In this document: piece after piece, positions 1-12,700 of the stretch | Layout: each line of letters begins with the position of its first letter | Numbering within the stretch: position 1 is the stretch's first letter | Assembly (NCBI GenBank): GCA_963675135.1 | Contig: OY776119.1 | Location: forward strand, 41,167,198-41,231,197 | From: Galeopsis tetrahit | Lineage: Eukaryota > Streptophyta > Magnoliopsida > Lamiales > Lamiaceae | Length of the DNA stretch: 64,000 nt | Reading direction: 5' to 3' | Notes under the pieces: model-generated | What the model was told of the DNA's origin: nothing | What the model saw: only the letters and a program-made list of their open reading frames with translations | Database searches by the model: none | Translations under genes and position numbers: made by a program

Positions 1-104
1 CAGGTCAGATACGAGGATTGGTATCGTGAGGAGACTAGTCCTAGACGCAAATTTACTTACTTTATTCATTAAAATTTATAAAATTGCCCTTAAAACATTA
101 TTTA

Positions 105-296
105 TTACATTTTTTTCTTACACATATTTGCCATTTCAAAGACGCAAATTCTCTTAGAACAAAATGAGGGTATATCCACGTCACTAAAATATAAGGCCCT
201 TACATTTTTTTTCTTACACATATTTTGCCATTTCAAAGACGCAAATTCTCTTAGAACAAAATGAGGGTATATCCACGTCACTAAAATATAAGGCCC
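105..296. repeat. 96-bp direct tandem duplication
   Basis: Two nearly identical copies of a block starting at about 117 and 213 (period 96). The block contains CTTACACATATTT and TTCAAAGACGCAAATTC, and the copies differ by a few T-run lengths. The rest of 1-900 is AT-rich sequence downstream of the glutamate synthase pseudogene; I see no gene in it. Confidence 0.85.
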
Positions 297-3170
297 AACA
301 ATAATATATCGTCCTATTGTATTTTTTTTTTAAAGAAATATTTCTTTTCATAATGACTCTTGTGGTATAAAATCCACAAAAAAAACCAACCAATTCACAT
401 TTAAAAGGCAAGTAGTCATCCAAAATTCCAAATACTAATGAGCTTCATCTCATGTATAAAAATAAAATCATCACAATAAAAGATTCCCTCATTAATATTA
501 AATATTACATTCTCATTTTTAGGTAAATTAAAGTACTAAAAATGAGTGTCTGGAAATTCATAGTCAAAATTGATGTCTATTGCAATAAGAGTTTTAACAG
601 TACACAGACCACATCATTTTAATGATTTGCAATGGAAAGATTGAACAGACAAACCTATACATGATTATTTATTCCATTTCCATAAACCTGGCAAAGTTAT
701 CTGCCAGCAGTACTTTACTTAAACACCAACAACATTAATCATACTAGAACTGACTTGTATATATAAACACAAAGCCAAAACTACTACAATATTCATCCTC
801 CTAAATCCTCATCTACCCACTCGACTCCTGTTGCTTTTCGACTCTAACGAAATCACTTGAGTGAATTTCAGTAAACCTGATTCTGAAGATGCGCAGACCA
901 AACTATGTCCTTACAGTTTGCATGTTGTTGTCTTGTTGATTCTTCACAAAGTCTTCTCCCTCAGCATTGCTTTCGTCTTTCACGAGATATTTGTCAACTT
1001 GTGCAGCTGCTTGTCTACCTTCATTGATGGCCCACACCACCAAAGACTGTCCACGTCGACAATCACCAGCAGCAAACACCCCTTCAACATTGGTTGAGTA
1101 TCGCCCATATTCTGCTTTGAAGTTTGATCGATTGTCTCGATCCAATCCAAGTTTGTCGGCCAGCGTCTGGGTACAAGGAACTAAGTTATTAGTTTATCGA
1201 GCTATTAAAGTTTAAAAATGCACTTGGGTTGCATACAAGTTTATTAAACAACTATCTTTGCATGAAGTACTAACCTCTTCAGGGCCAAGGAATCCCATGG
1301 CTAGAAAGACTAAATCAGCTTCAAGAATCTCCTCCGAGCCTTCCACTTCCTTGAATTGGAACCTTCCGCTATCATCCTTCTCCCATTTGACTCTCACAAC
1401 CTCAAGCCCTTTCACTGCTCCATTCTCGTCTCCTATAAAACGCTTTGTCAAAACTTCATAGGTCCTGGGATCCTTGCCAAACTTCGTAGCAGCTTCTTGA
1501 TGCCCATAATCCACACGGAATATGCGAGGCCACTGTAGAATTTCAACAGTAGAAAATTCATTTTATAATTCAACAAATGAGGACAAAGAGAAACTACGAG
1601 TATCCCAATATTACATAACTGGACAGAATAATTGGTAAAAATAACCAAACTCATAACTCTTAAGGCAATGATTGTTTGGGGTTTTAAATACCAGTTTTAG
1701 AATTTGCACATTTAAAGATTGTTGTACTTTGGGATTTTGAAATCCAATTTAGAAAAACCACCACTACACCTAGCTATAAGCTTACTATCGCACTAATCAA
1801 TTATCTCTTCTTAATATATGCATAACATAATTTACATCACTCACTCTTACACATTGATTTGACATAAAATTAAATTTCACACTACTTATAATCCCAAAAT
1901 AAAAACATCTAACAGTTTATCAGGATTTCAAAATTCCCCAGATTCCAAAAATCGGTTTTCAAACACCACTATGAACTGTAAGCAAACATTGACTAAAGGA
2001 GCTGCGGGAGAAGCAGAAGGAAGTGGTCAAACCTGAGGCCAAGGGTTGCCTGGAGGCTCAAGGAGAAGCTCAAGATTTATGATGTTAGTGCAACCATGTC
2101 TGATAGACGTTCCGATACAGTCAGTGCCAGTATCACCTCCACCAATCACCACTACTTTCTTGCCCTTTGCAGAGATGTATTTCCCATCCTCGAGATTGCT
2201 ATCCAGCAAGCTCTTTGTATTTGCATGGAGAAATTCCATTGCAAAATGAACTCCAGAAAGGTCTCGCCCAGGTACGGGAAGATCCCTGCCAATTTAATCC
2301 ATAAGTAAATCCTTCCATAAAATTTTAACTTTCATTTTAGTAGTATATTAATTAAGAATGGCATTACTGCTCACCTTGGTTTCGTAGATCCAACAGCCAA
2401 CACAATGGCGTCATGATCCCCACGAAGACTGTCTATTGAGAATGCAGCATCTTTTCCAACATTCGCATTCACTACAAACTGTATTCCTTCCTTTTCCATG
2501 AGATCAACTCGTCTCTGGACAATATCAACTTTGTCTGCCTTCATGTTCGGCACTCCGTACATCATTAGACCACCGATTCTGTCAGCACGTTCAAATACAG
2601 TCACAGAGTGGCCCATTTTATTCAACTGATCAGCAGCAGCCAAACCAGCAGGCCCACTTCCAACAACAGCAACTCGTTTTCTGAAACACAAGGTCCACGA
2701 TTAAGCATAAAAATCATTTTACTCAACAAAACTAGTTTTGCTGCACTGTTTTATAATACTAATCATATGTATCCAGAGATTATACTGATCAAAATACAAA
2801 AGCAGAGGACATAGACGTACCCTGTTCTCTTAAGAGGAGGTCGTGGCACCATCCATCCTTCCTCAATGATAGAGCACTCGATGCTTTTGATAGAAACGGG
2901 ATTTTCTATGATACCAAGAACACAAGAGCCTTCACAAGGTGCAGGACATACACGACCTGTAAACTCTGGGAAGTTGTTGGTTTCCAGAAGCCTGTCCAAA
3001 GCTTCACGCCATCTGTTTTGGTAAACCAGCTCATTGAATTCAGGTATCTTATTCCCAAGAGGGCATCCGAAGTTCTCCTGCAAGTTGACGTCCCATATTA
3101 ACACCTTAAGTTAGCATTCTTAAGAATATTATATAAATCTAACTTTGAATAACAAAATTAAAATTTTCTT

Positions 3171-3377
3171 ACCTGATGACAGAAAGGAGTACCGCAATCC
3201 ATACAGCGAGCAGATTGTGTCGTCAACAATGGCCCAGGTTTTGACTCTACCATAACTTCATTCCAGTCATTCATCCTAACATTGGAAGATTGAACATAAA
3301 TCTACTAAATATTGTCAATGAAAAGCACCTGACTGTCATTACCTGATGACAGAAAGGAGTACCGCAATCCATACAGC
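3171..3377 (-). repeat. 37-bp exon-end duplication inside the GOGAT pseudogene
   Basis: An identical 37-bp stretch sits at 3171-3207 and 3341-3377 (170 bp apart). On the minus strand it encodes the end of the MDCGTPFCHQ Fe-S exon plus its GT splice donor. The upstream copy is joined to ISKAA of the previous exon, out of frame, so that exon appears to have gained a foreign end and donor. Confidence 0.85.
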
Positions 3378-4899
3378 TGCTTTTGAAATTCCCTCTGCTT
3401 TCTTGCTTGCAAGAATGTGTTTATAGTCACGAGGGAAGACCTTGATAAATTTAGGTAAAAGAGATTCAAAATCCGCAAGAACGTCTTTAGCCAATAGTGT
3501 GACGCTGATGATGTTGTATCATCATTCTGAGTGTCAAAACATCATCCTCGTCTTCAACTGGATCAAGATCTACCAATTCCATATTGCATCGGGATCTGAA
3601 AGTTGAATCAACATCAAGAACATACGCAATGCCCCCACTCATGCCAGCAACAAAGTTCCTCCCAACCTTGCCTAGCACAACAATAGTTCCTCCAGTCATG
3701 TACTCACACCCGTGGTCACCAACACCTTCAACCACTGCTTTAGCCCCAGAATTACCAACAACAAATCTTTCTGCTGCCATTCCATTAAAATAAGCATCAC
3801 CATTTGTCGCCCCATAAAGCGCTACATTTCCAATGACGATATTATCCTTCGGATCGAATCTGCTGCCTTTAGGAGGATAAACGACAATTCTACCACCTGA
3901 TAACCCTTTCCCAACATAGTCATTGCTATCACCTTCAAGCTCAACCGTGATTCCAGGACACAGAAAAGCTCCAAGACTCTGCCCTGCACTTCCGCTGAGT
4001 TTGATATGAATCGTATCTAAAGGAAGTCCTGCCATTCTATATCGCTTAGTAACTTCATGGCTTAGCATAGTTCCAACAGCTCGATTCACATTGCAGATAG
4101 GTGATTCAATGTACACAGGAACACTTTTATCCAACTCTATTAGTTTGTTATCCAAAGCCATATCCAACCCATGGTCCTGTTTCTGCACGCAATACTGTGC
4201 AGCATCTGGTCTGATATCAGCAGCTGGTCGAAGCAGTAAGGACAGATCGATGTTCTTCAGCTTCTCATTGTTCTTGGTCACTTCTGTATCCAATTCAAGC
4301 ATGTCTGAACAACCTACCGTTTCCAGAAGTGTTCGAAAACCAAGTTGAGACATGATCTCCCTCACCTCTTCTGCCAGCTTAAAGAAGAAGTTAATGACGT
4401 GTTCAGGTTCACCAGCAAACTTTTCCCTAAGAACGGGATCTTGAGTGGCGATACCGACGGGGCATGTGTTTAGGTGGCACTTTCGCATCATAATGCAACC
4501 CAGAGTTATGAGAGGAGCAGTGCTGAAACCAAACTCCTCAGCACCAAGAAGAGCATCATAATGGCAACATCTCGTCCAGTTTTAAGTTGACCATCCGTCT
4601 GAAGAGTAGTTCGACCACGAAGATCGTTAGCCACTAATGTTTGATGTGTTTCCGCAAGACCGAGTTCCCACGGAAGACCAGCACATTTAATTCCAGTCCA
4701 TCTTGATGCCCCCGTACCTCCATCATGATCAGCATGACCTTTAACAACCCCGCTGGCTATTACACCAACACCAGCTTCGGAAACTAATTTCACACTGATA
4801 CGGGCACCAGGATTCGCATTCTAGAAAAAACATGAAAGAAGATAATATAATCAGCTTCAAGGACCTTGAATGATTAAAAAATGAAAATGAAACTAAAAA

Positions 4900-5370
<471 letters not shown>

Positions 5371-6939
5371 TCACCAGGCTTTGCTCCCTGCATTAAACCC
5401 CCAGTATTAGAAATGTGAATATTTCACACATACAACATCTAAAATAAACATTCTCACCAAATGCCATGCAGTTATCATTAATGATGCAAAGACACCAAAA
5501 GGTGTTTTGCTGACACGGCATAATCTGTCCATAAACAAAAGGAACCATTGTTCCGACCCAAGTGCAAGGGATAAAAGGAAGGATGGCAAAACAGCACATA
5601 CCAGGAAAGACCTAAAAGATAAAAGGGTAACATACGAGAGCATTTACCTGAGCCATCTTTATCTGCAATTCATCTGCATTTGTAAGATAATAGCTGGAAA
5701 CACCAAATCTTCCACTAGCAACCTGCTTAATGGCACTCCTCCTTGGATTCCTTGAACCATCGGGAAGAGGCTCCAAACGAGATGGCTGTTCACCTCCCTC
5801 GCCTATTGAAATAAATTGAGACAACTTGATTGAAAAATTAGACCGAACAAGCAAAGCATTAGTAGCATAATAACAAGTTTGAAGAAAATAATAGTAAGAC
5901 TTTTCACGCAATAATTAATTAGAGATAATAACAATTTTTCTTCAAGAAAAAAGAAATCTAATAAGGGTATTGACAGCATACCGGTGTTCGACTTTCCCCC
6001 AATAGCAAGTGTTTGATGTGCCTCCAATGAAATAGAACCGTAGCTCATAGCACCAGTACAAAAACGTTTTACAATCTCACTAGCTGGTTCAACTTCTTCA
6101 AGAGGAACCTTACACTGCTCTTCAGTGGCCTCAGTAGGATCACCTTCTGGCCGGGCCAACCATGCATTCCATGGAGGTAACGATCTTCTCCCGAATAGGA
6201 TCAATTGGAGGGTTAGTGACTTGAGCAAACATCTGCTTAAAATATTCAAATGTAAGCATTAGACATCACTGCCAAAGGGGCATCATTTCCCATTGAACCA
6301 AGGGCCTCGACGCCATCTTTAGCCATAGGTAATAACAGCATCTCCAAAGATTCGACGGTGTAACTGCACGGTAAGGACGAGAAGTATGCACACAATGAGT
6401 AATGGGAAATAAAAAGGATGCATCAAGCACAAGAAAGTTTAAGGCAAGCATACCCAAAAGCCTTTAATATTCCATGGAGTCCCATGTTTTCCATATCTCC
6501 GTCATCAGCAGATGTCTAAGAAAATGCAACACATTGACACGTGTTTAGCTTGAGAATACAAGTACAAGGATTAATAAGGAAATTGGAAGCACCAGCTATG
6601 GCAGGAGGAATTCTGTCAGATTCCGAAACAGATTCAACTATGTCTTTTGCCTTTTAAACCACTCTCCATAAGGTCTTGCGAGCGAGTATTGTTGCTTTAA
6701 GGCATCATCATCTACAACAATATGCTTCTCAAAGTCTACAAGAAGCATCATACCAGGATTAAGTCTTCCTTTCCTGGATACATCTAATTCTGGAGGAATG
6801 TCAACAACTCCAACTTCACTTGCCATGATAACTCTGCCACTGTGTGTTACATAAAAGCGACCAGGCCGTAACCCATTTCTATCCAAAGTATCTCTAAGAT
6901 ACCGTCCATCGGTAACTGCAAATTATAATATGTAAGGAC

Positions 6940-7176
6940 CAACCAAGTATAACAATTAAGTTATCTGTTTCCTTGTATAAAATTTTGTTATAAGGATGAC
7001 GGAGTGATATATAGTTTTACTGCACGAAACATAAATTAAGTGTTTTTATTAATATTGGGAAAAATAATAATTGAATATTGAGTTTTGTTATAGTAATCTG
7101 TTTCCTCATATAATATTTTGTTATAGGGATCACAGAGTGATAATTTTACTGCATGAAACATAAATTAAGAGCGCAC
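6940..7176 (-). other. Junction between GOGAT and receptor-kinase sequence, with a tandem repeat
   Basis: Two diverged copies of an approximately 136-bp segment (near 6945-7030 and 7085-7170) carry TGTTTCCT, TTTTGTTATA and GAAACATAAATTAAG. The reverse complement of 7140-7175 reads CATTATAGGTGCGCTCTTAATTT, which matches the membrane-proximal coding end of the LRK10L-like ectodomain (compare 60500-60530). GOGAT intron sequence therefore stops about 30 bp upstream of the 6917 splice acceptor, and receptor-kinase sequence begins there. This is a chimeric breakpoint. Confidence 0.7.
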
Positions 7177-8928
7177 CTATAATGATCCCAAGGGAGTTGA
7201 GCTTAAATGCAACTGCAAGTACACCAGAGATAAGCTAAGAGGAAAATATAAAAAAGAAATATGCTGCTGGAATTCAGAGTTAATTAACAAACTTGCTATC
7301 CTTGGTTCTAAAAAAACGAGACAAAGGGAAATATAATTCTTACAATCTTCTAATTCGAAATCCCGAAAAGGCAAGTCCCATCTAAAAAAAAACAATTTTG
7401 AGAGTCCGAGAAAGCAGGTGAATCCAAGGATGATCTGTGCTGGAATACTCACCCCTACATGAACAGAGTGATGTTCACAAAAATTAGAATTATTTCTGAT
7501 ATAATAAACTCTTGGCCAAGATTTGAAATATAAATTAAGAGCTCACCTATGACCACAAAAATCAGTGTAACAGTAGAGTTTGAACTGCAAATGACTGTAT
7601 GATCTTCATTAATATAACAAAATGATTTATCTTTGCATTTGCTGCAGGGATACCTGAACCAAGAGAGCTCAAATCCATAAAGCAGAGAATCGTGGATATC
7701 CTTAAACTTCCACGATGACATCACTATCACGTCTATTCGACACATGTCTCTTACCTCCGAGGCATGCATGTGGCCGACCTTTATATAAGTATGTCTGCTA
7801 TTCGACGAATTTGAGACACAACCATTAATTTCCGTTAAGAAAGAAGAATTCTTCAACGTATAAGGGCAGCTCATGAAATTAATAGGCCAAGCTACCTCTG
7901 GGAAGCCTTGAACATAGAAAGGATTTCTATAGGGATAAATTTGTTTGTGCAAGTTGCTATAAGGATAACCATAACTGAAATAGTTTTGATATAAAGAATG
8001 GTTGGGAAAAGAGCAGGTGTTAGTATTGTTTATGGAAACATCAACTAGCCTAGCCTGATGGTGAAGTACGTTGTTGTAATTGATTGCTTCCACTTGGTAT
8101 TTCTGAGAGTTGAGATACAGCAAGGTGACATTGTTTTCACATGACAATTCATAGTCGCGATAACCACAACCAGCGACGGACCTACACAGTGCCCAGAGGG
8201 GGCAGTGGGCCCCCCCACTAATTTTGTAAAATTATCAGGGGTATTTTGGTAATTTTACATCTATTAAAATTAATACTTTGTTTTATAATTATTTGCGTAC
8301 TCCTAATATAAAAATAATCCACGAAATTAATATATAGTATTCGAACATCATTTTATTTTTAAAATCGTCACTGATTTTGGATCTATTTTACATCCTACTA
8401 AATCATCCTTACACCTTATGAAATCACTCAAAACACACTTTCTTATTTGACTCCACACCACTAAATTCACTTTCTTTTTTTTTAAAGTGAATCGGTCAAA
8501 ATGTGCAAGTTATCACGTGACGCTTTTTTTTTAAAGTGAATCGATCAAAATTTGCAAGTTATCACGTGACGGAGGGAATATTAATTTCTACCAAAACATA
8601 GTAAAAATCAACTTGTTCGATCAATTTAATTTAATTAATAAAATAAGATATATTGACAATTTTATCATATGAAATTTTAATGAAAATAATGAGTACATAT
8701 TATTTTATCTTTATAATAATGTTAATCGGGCTCCCCTAACAAAAGTTTTTGGGTCCGTCACTGACCACAACCTTTGGGATCATTTTTGAGTCGGAAAGGG
8801 AAGCTAATATTGCGAATATCACCACAGGAAGAAGGGGTACAATTATGATGATTCATGCAGCAACATTTTCGAGGGAAAATTAAGACTAAAAAAATGAAGA
8901 GAAGAAGGATATTTTTTGTGATCTTCAT
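7177..8928 (-). pseudogene. LRK10L-like receptor kinase, ectodomain exons only, split by a hAT element
   Basis: The start at 8928 (MKITKNILLLFIFLV) is chosen because the paralogues at 54171 and 59742 begin the same way. Upstream codons in the frame are promoter sequence. A signal peptide is followed by a cysteine-rich GUB_WAK-type wall-binding domain (CTPSSCGDIRNISFPFRL). The hAT insertion then intervenes, and the reading resumes as YRDYELSCENN through CSFPNHSLY, PINFMSCPY, MCRIDVIVMSSWKFKD and CSKCKDKSFC to a hydrophobic stretch ending at 7455. A second membrane-type exon (VSIPAQIILGFTCFLGL) follows at 7380-7452. No kinase domain follows; the sequence runs into the GOGAT pseudogene instead. 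Removing the insert and one target-site copy restores the frame exactly. Relatives are plasma-membrane receptor kinases; this copy can encode at most a truncated ectodomain. Confidence 0.85.
8171..8763. mobile_element. Non-autonomous hAT element (593 bp)
   Basis: The termini are CAGCGACGGACC at the left and, reverse-complemented, CAGTGACGGACC at the right. A perfect 8-bp target duplication, ACCACAAC, lies at 8163-8170 and 8764-8771. The 8-bp duplication and CAG ends fit the hAT superfamily. The interior is AT-rich and non-coding, with an internal near-repeat (CTTTTTTTTTAAAGTGAATCG at about 8470 and 8525). It sits in the coding exon of the receptor ectodomain. Confidence 0.92.
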
Positions 8929-9045
8929 GAATGAATGGGTTGTGGTGGATAGAGCTTCACAAATTAATATAAAGCCAATTAGATTGATATTGAAGGAGAT
9001 TTTTTTGTTGTAGTATTGACTTATAGAGAAGACTTGAATATTCAT

Positions 9046-9130
9046 GCACCAAATTTAACACCACGTATATATTACGGATCCCACTTGGTGGGATATTTTA
9101 TTTTGGTGGAAAAATTATATACACGAAACA
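9046..9130 (-). promoter_or_regulatory. Conserved upstream block of the LRK10L-like copies
   Basis: Read on the minus strand, this block contains AAAATAAAATATCCCACC, a GTGGGATCCGTAATA-like core and AATTTGGTGCATGAATATTC. The same series occurs just upstream of the copies at 54060-54140 and 59575-59650, and as a piece at 56090-56122. Conservation at equal distance from the start codon suggests a promoter or 5' leader. No specific factor site is claimed. The stretch 9130-9415 is AT-rich flank with nothing recognisable. Confidence 0.5.
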
Positions 9131-9419
9131 TTTTTGTTTTATTCTCACTTTATATTAATTTTTTTATTTAGATATATTATAAATAATCTTTATAGTTGAT
9201 TTACATAAACTGACAAGTCAAAGTCATTTCATGTATATAACAATTTCCTTTTCCATTAAAGAAATTTATGACCAGTTTGTGAGCTCTGATCAATCATTTC
9301 ATTATTCCAACTGAAAATATATATGAAGTAAGAAATTGAAGTCTGATCAATGTAATGAAATACAAATTGAATCAGGATTAAGTGAGGAAATCTGACATTT
9401 TGTTCTTGTGCAAATACAG

Positions 9420-9676
9420 TGATACGGACCCTTTTAAGAACAAGTATGTTAGGCGCAAAAAATAAAGAATATAGTCCAGGAGATAAGTCTAAACAGTTAG
9501 TTAGTTAAACATAACTGTATATATAGGGTCTTGAGAACCCTATTTGGGATTTATTGAGAAAATTACAATTGTAAGGCAACGCAAGTTGTGGCGGATATTT
9601 CTGTGGCCTCGAAAGAGGATTTATATCATACGTTCTTGAGTGTTTAATTCGTCTTGGAATCATCCTATCTCTATCA
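9420..9676 (+). repeat. 5' LTR of element 1
   Basis: 257 bp, TG...CA. A TATATATAGGG box lies near 9519. Directly after it comes ATTGGTCCGTTACCTGCC, the candidate primer-binding site. It begins at TGG but does not match the usual initiator-Met type (TGGTATCAGAGC). Element 2 has a very similar site. Confidence 0.93.
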
Positions 9677-9707
9677 ATTGGTCCGTTACCTGCCGCTTTT
9701 TGCAACG

Positions 9708-12700
9708 ATGATGCAGAAAGATCGAATCGACGCGATAGAGAAGATGGTTGAATCCTTGGAAACCCAGTTCAGCGAACGGGTTACAAACGTGGAAGACACG
9801 ATGTCTGCCGAGTTCTCTATCTTACGCAAAACCTTGACATCACACGAAGAGATGTTCACGACAATGATGAACAAATTAGACGCCTTGACTGCCGCGGCTA
9901 CGCCCCGTTCAACGCCGATCGGCAACCCAAATTCCACCGAGATCGGCTCCTCCTCGTCACAACAAACTGCCCAACCGCTAGCAGTTCCTCCCACCTCTTG
10001 TTCCGCACACAAACCCAAGATCGATCTTCCCCTATTCGAAGGTTCCGACCCAATCGCATGGCTAGCACAGGTGGAATAGTTCTTCCTTGTCTATCGTACG
10101 CCATCGACGGAACGCGTGCAGATGGCCCTCATCGCTATGACGGGTAAGTCAATGTTTTGGGCCCAATGGATCTTGCGGCGTCAAGCAGACATTTCTTGGG
10201 AGCAGTTCTCACGCGAATTAATTGACCGATTTTGGGATAGTTCGGCATTTAATGCGTATGAGGCAATACACGCCACCCGCCAAACGGGTTCCTTGGAAGA
10301 TTACTTAGCCCTTTATGAGGAACGGATTGCCCAACTTCCTTCATTACCCCCCGAGCAGTACTTGGGCATGTTTCTTGGGGGCCTCCACGCCTCCATTCGC
10401 AACCGCATCCTCGACACAGAACTAACCGACGTATTCTCGGCAATAAAGGCTGCCCGACATCTGAGTCGAACGAATCGGCCTTCTTCTTTCAACACTCGAC
10501 CGTTTCAGTCCACCAACACATTCAAACAGCACACTCATAGCAGACCCTTGGCCTTGCTGGCCCCCCCAGCTTCCAACGGCCCAGGGCCTCCTAACCGGCT
10601 GAATCAGAACATACAAGAGTCCTTTGGCGGGCGGCCCAACAAAAACGTACGACACTTAACCGCGGAAGAGGCTCGCGAGCACCGCGCGAAGGGCAAGTGT
10701 TACCGTTGTAGCCTTCCTTACACACCGCTGCACAAATGCCCGACCAAGAACTTCAGCCTTATGGTGGATGCGGAATCCGACGACGACCCAGACGCGCAAG
10801 ATAACGCGCAAGAAGAACTTCTCAATATCGAATCGGTTGGCGACATCACCCCAGACTTTACCGCGATGCAACTATCGCACTTATCTTCAACGGGATTCGA
10901 TGGTGCCCAGACCATGAAGCTCGTGGGCCACATCGCCGGTACACGGGTTCTAACTATAATCGACAGTGGGGCTAGTCACTGTTTCATATCCCCAACAATG
11001 GCGAAGGCTCTAAACATCACCCCTCAACCAACTTCCGACCTATCAGTGATCCTCGGCGACGGATCACGCCTGTCCACTAAGGGAGTTTGTCAATCAATTA
11101 CTATCACCTTCGATACTCACTCGTTTACAATTGACTGCTTTATTTTTCCATTAACAGGGATCGATGTGATACTTGGGGTAACATGGATGTCCACGCTCGG
11201 TGATGTTACGGCAAATTGGGCCCGCCTATCCATGGAATTCGTCCATAATAATCAGCGCGTCTGCCTCCGGGGAGACCCCTCGCTTACTCGGAAACGCTGT
11301 TCCCCCCAAGAAATAACCTCACTTGTGGCAACAGAACAGTCTTGGCTCATTTGGGTTCTTGACACCAAGGTAACCGGTCGCTCGTCCACCCTCTCCGCAC
11401 AACAGCACAGTGACCTCGACAACCTACTTAAGCAATACCCACACATCACCCAACCTCCCACAGCCCTACCCCCACCGCGACCGACAGATCACCATATCAC
11501 CCTTCCGCCCGGGTCAGCCCCTGTCTCCGTACGCCCTTATCGCTATAACCATACTCAAAAGGACGAAATGGAGAGATTGGTTGCGGATATGCTACATGCT
11601 GGTATCATACAACCAAGCACCAGCCCCGTGCTTCTTGTGCGCAAGAAAGACGGATCGTGGCGTTTTTGCGTCGACTACAGGGAACTGAATAAACTGACTA
11701 TAGCAGACAAGTATCCTATCCCAGTAATACAAGAGCTACTCAACGAACTCCACGGTGCCCACTGGTTCAGTAAATTGGACTTAAGAGCGGGGTATCATCA
11801 AATTCGGATGGTACCTGAAGATGTCCCAAAGACAGCCTTCAGAATGCATTCGGGCCATTATGAATTCCTCGTCATGCCATTCGGGTTAACTAACGCACCA
11901 GCCACGTTTCAGTGTCTCATGAACGACGTGTTCCGCCCCCATCTTCGCCAATTTGTCTTGGTCTTTTTCGACGATATACTCGTCTATAGTCGTACATGGG
12001 CCCAACACTTACACCACCTTCGGCAGGTATTCCACATACTGCATGTCCATTCCCTTTTAATTAACCCAAAAAAATGTGTTTTAGGGGATAATCAGGTGGA
12101 GTACCTCGGACACGTAGTCTCCGCCAAGGGGGTGCACATGGACCCAACCAAGATCGAGGCAGTCCTACAATGGCCCACACCAACCTCCTGTCGCGCCTTA
12201 AGGGGTTTCTTAGGCCTCACAGGATACTATAGACGCTTCATACGCGATTATGGGAGCATTGCAGCACCTTTAACCACCCTATTGCGAAAGGACGGCCCCC
12301 CAAAGTGGCACTGGCCCCAAAAGCCGCGACGACATTCGACACCCTTAAGACAGCCTTAACAACGGCCCTCGTATTGTGGATGCCGGACTTCTCAAAGGCC
12401 TTTGTGATCGAATGTGATGCCTCAGGCTCGGGCCTAGGCGCGGTATTAATGCAGGAGCAGCAACCCATAGCATACTTGAGCAAGAATTTGACGGGCCGTT
12501 TACTCACCAAATCAGCGTACGAGCGCGAAATGATGGCCCTTGTCCTTGCGGTCCAACATTGGTGCCCATATCTCCTCGGTCGCCGGTTCGAAATCCGAAC
12601 GGATCAACGCAGCCTTAAACAATTGTTAAACCAGCCGCTAACGACGCCGGCTCAACAGAACTGGGCTGCAAAATTGTTGGGCTATGATTTCGAGATCAAA

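Noticed and set aside
214..423. 69-aa minus-strand ORF
   Set aside because: It overlaps the 96-bp tandem duplication and shows no conserved motif; it is a chance frame.
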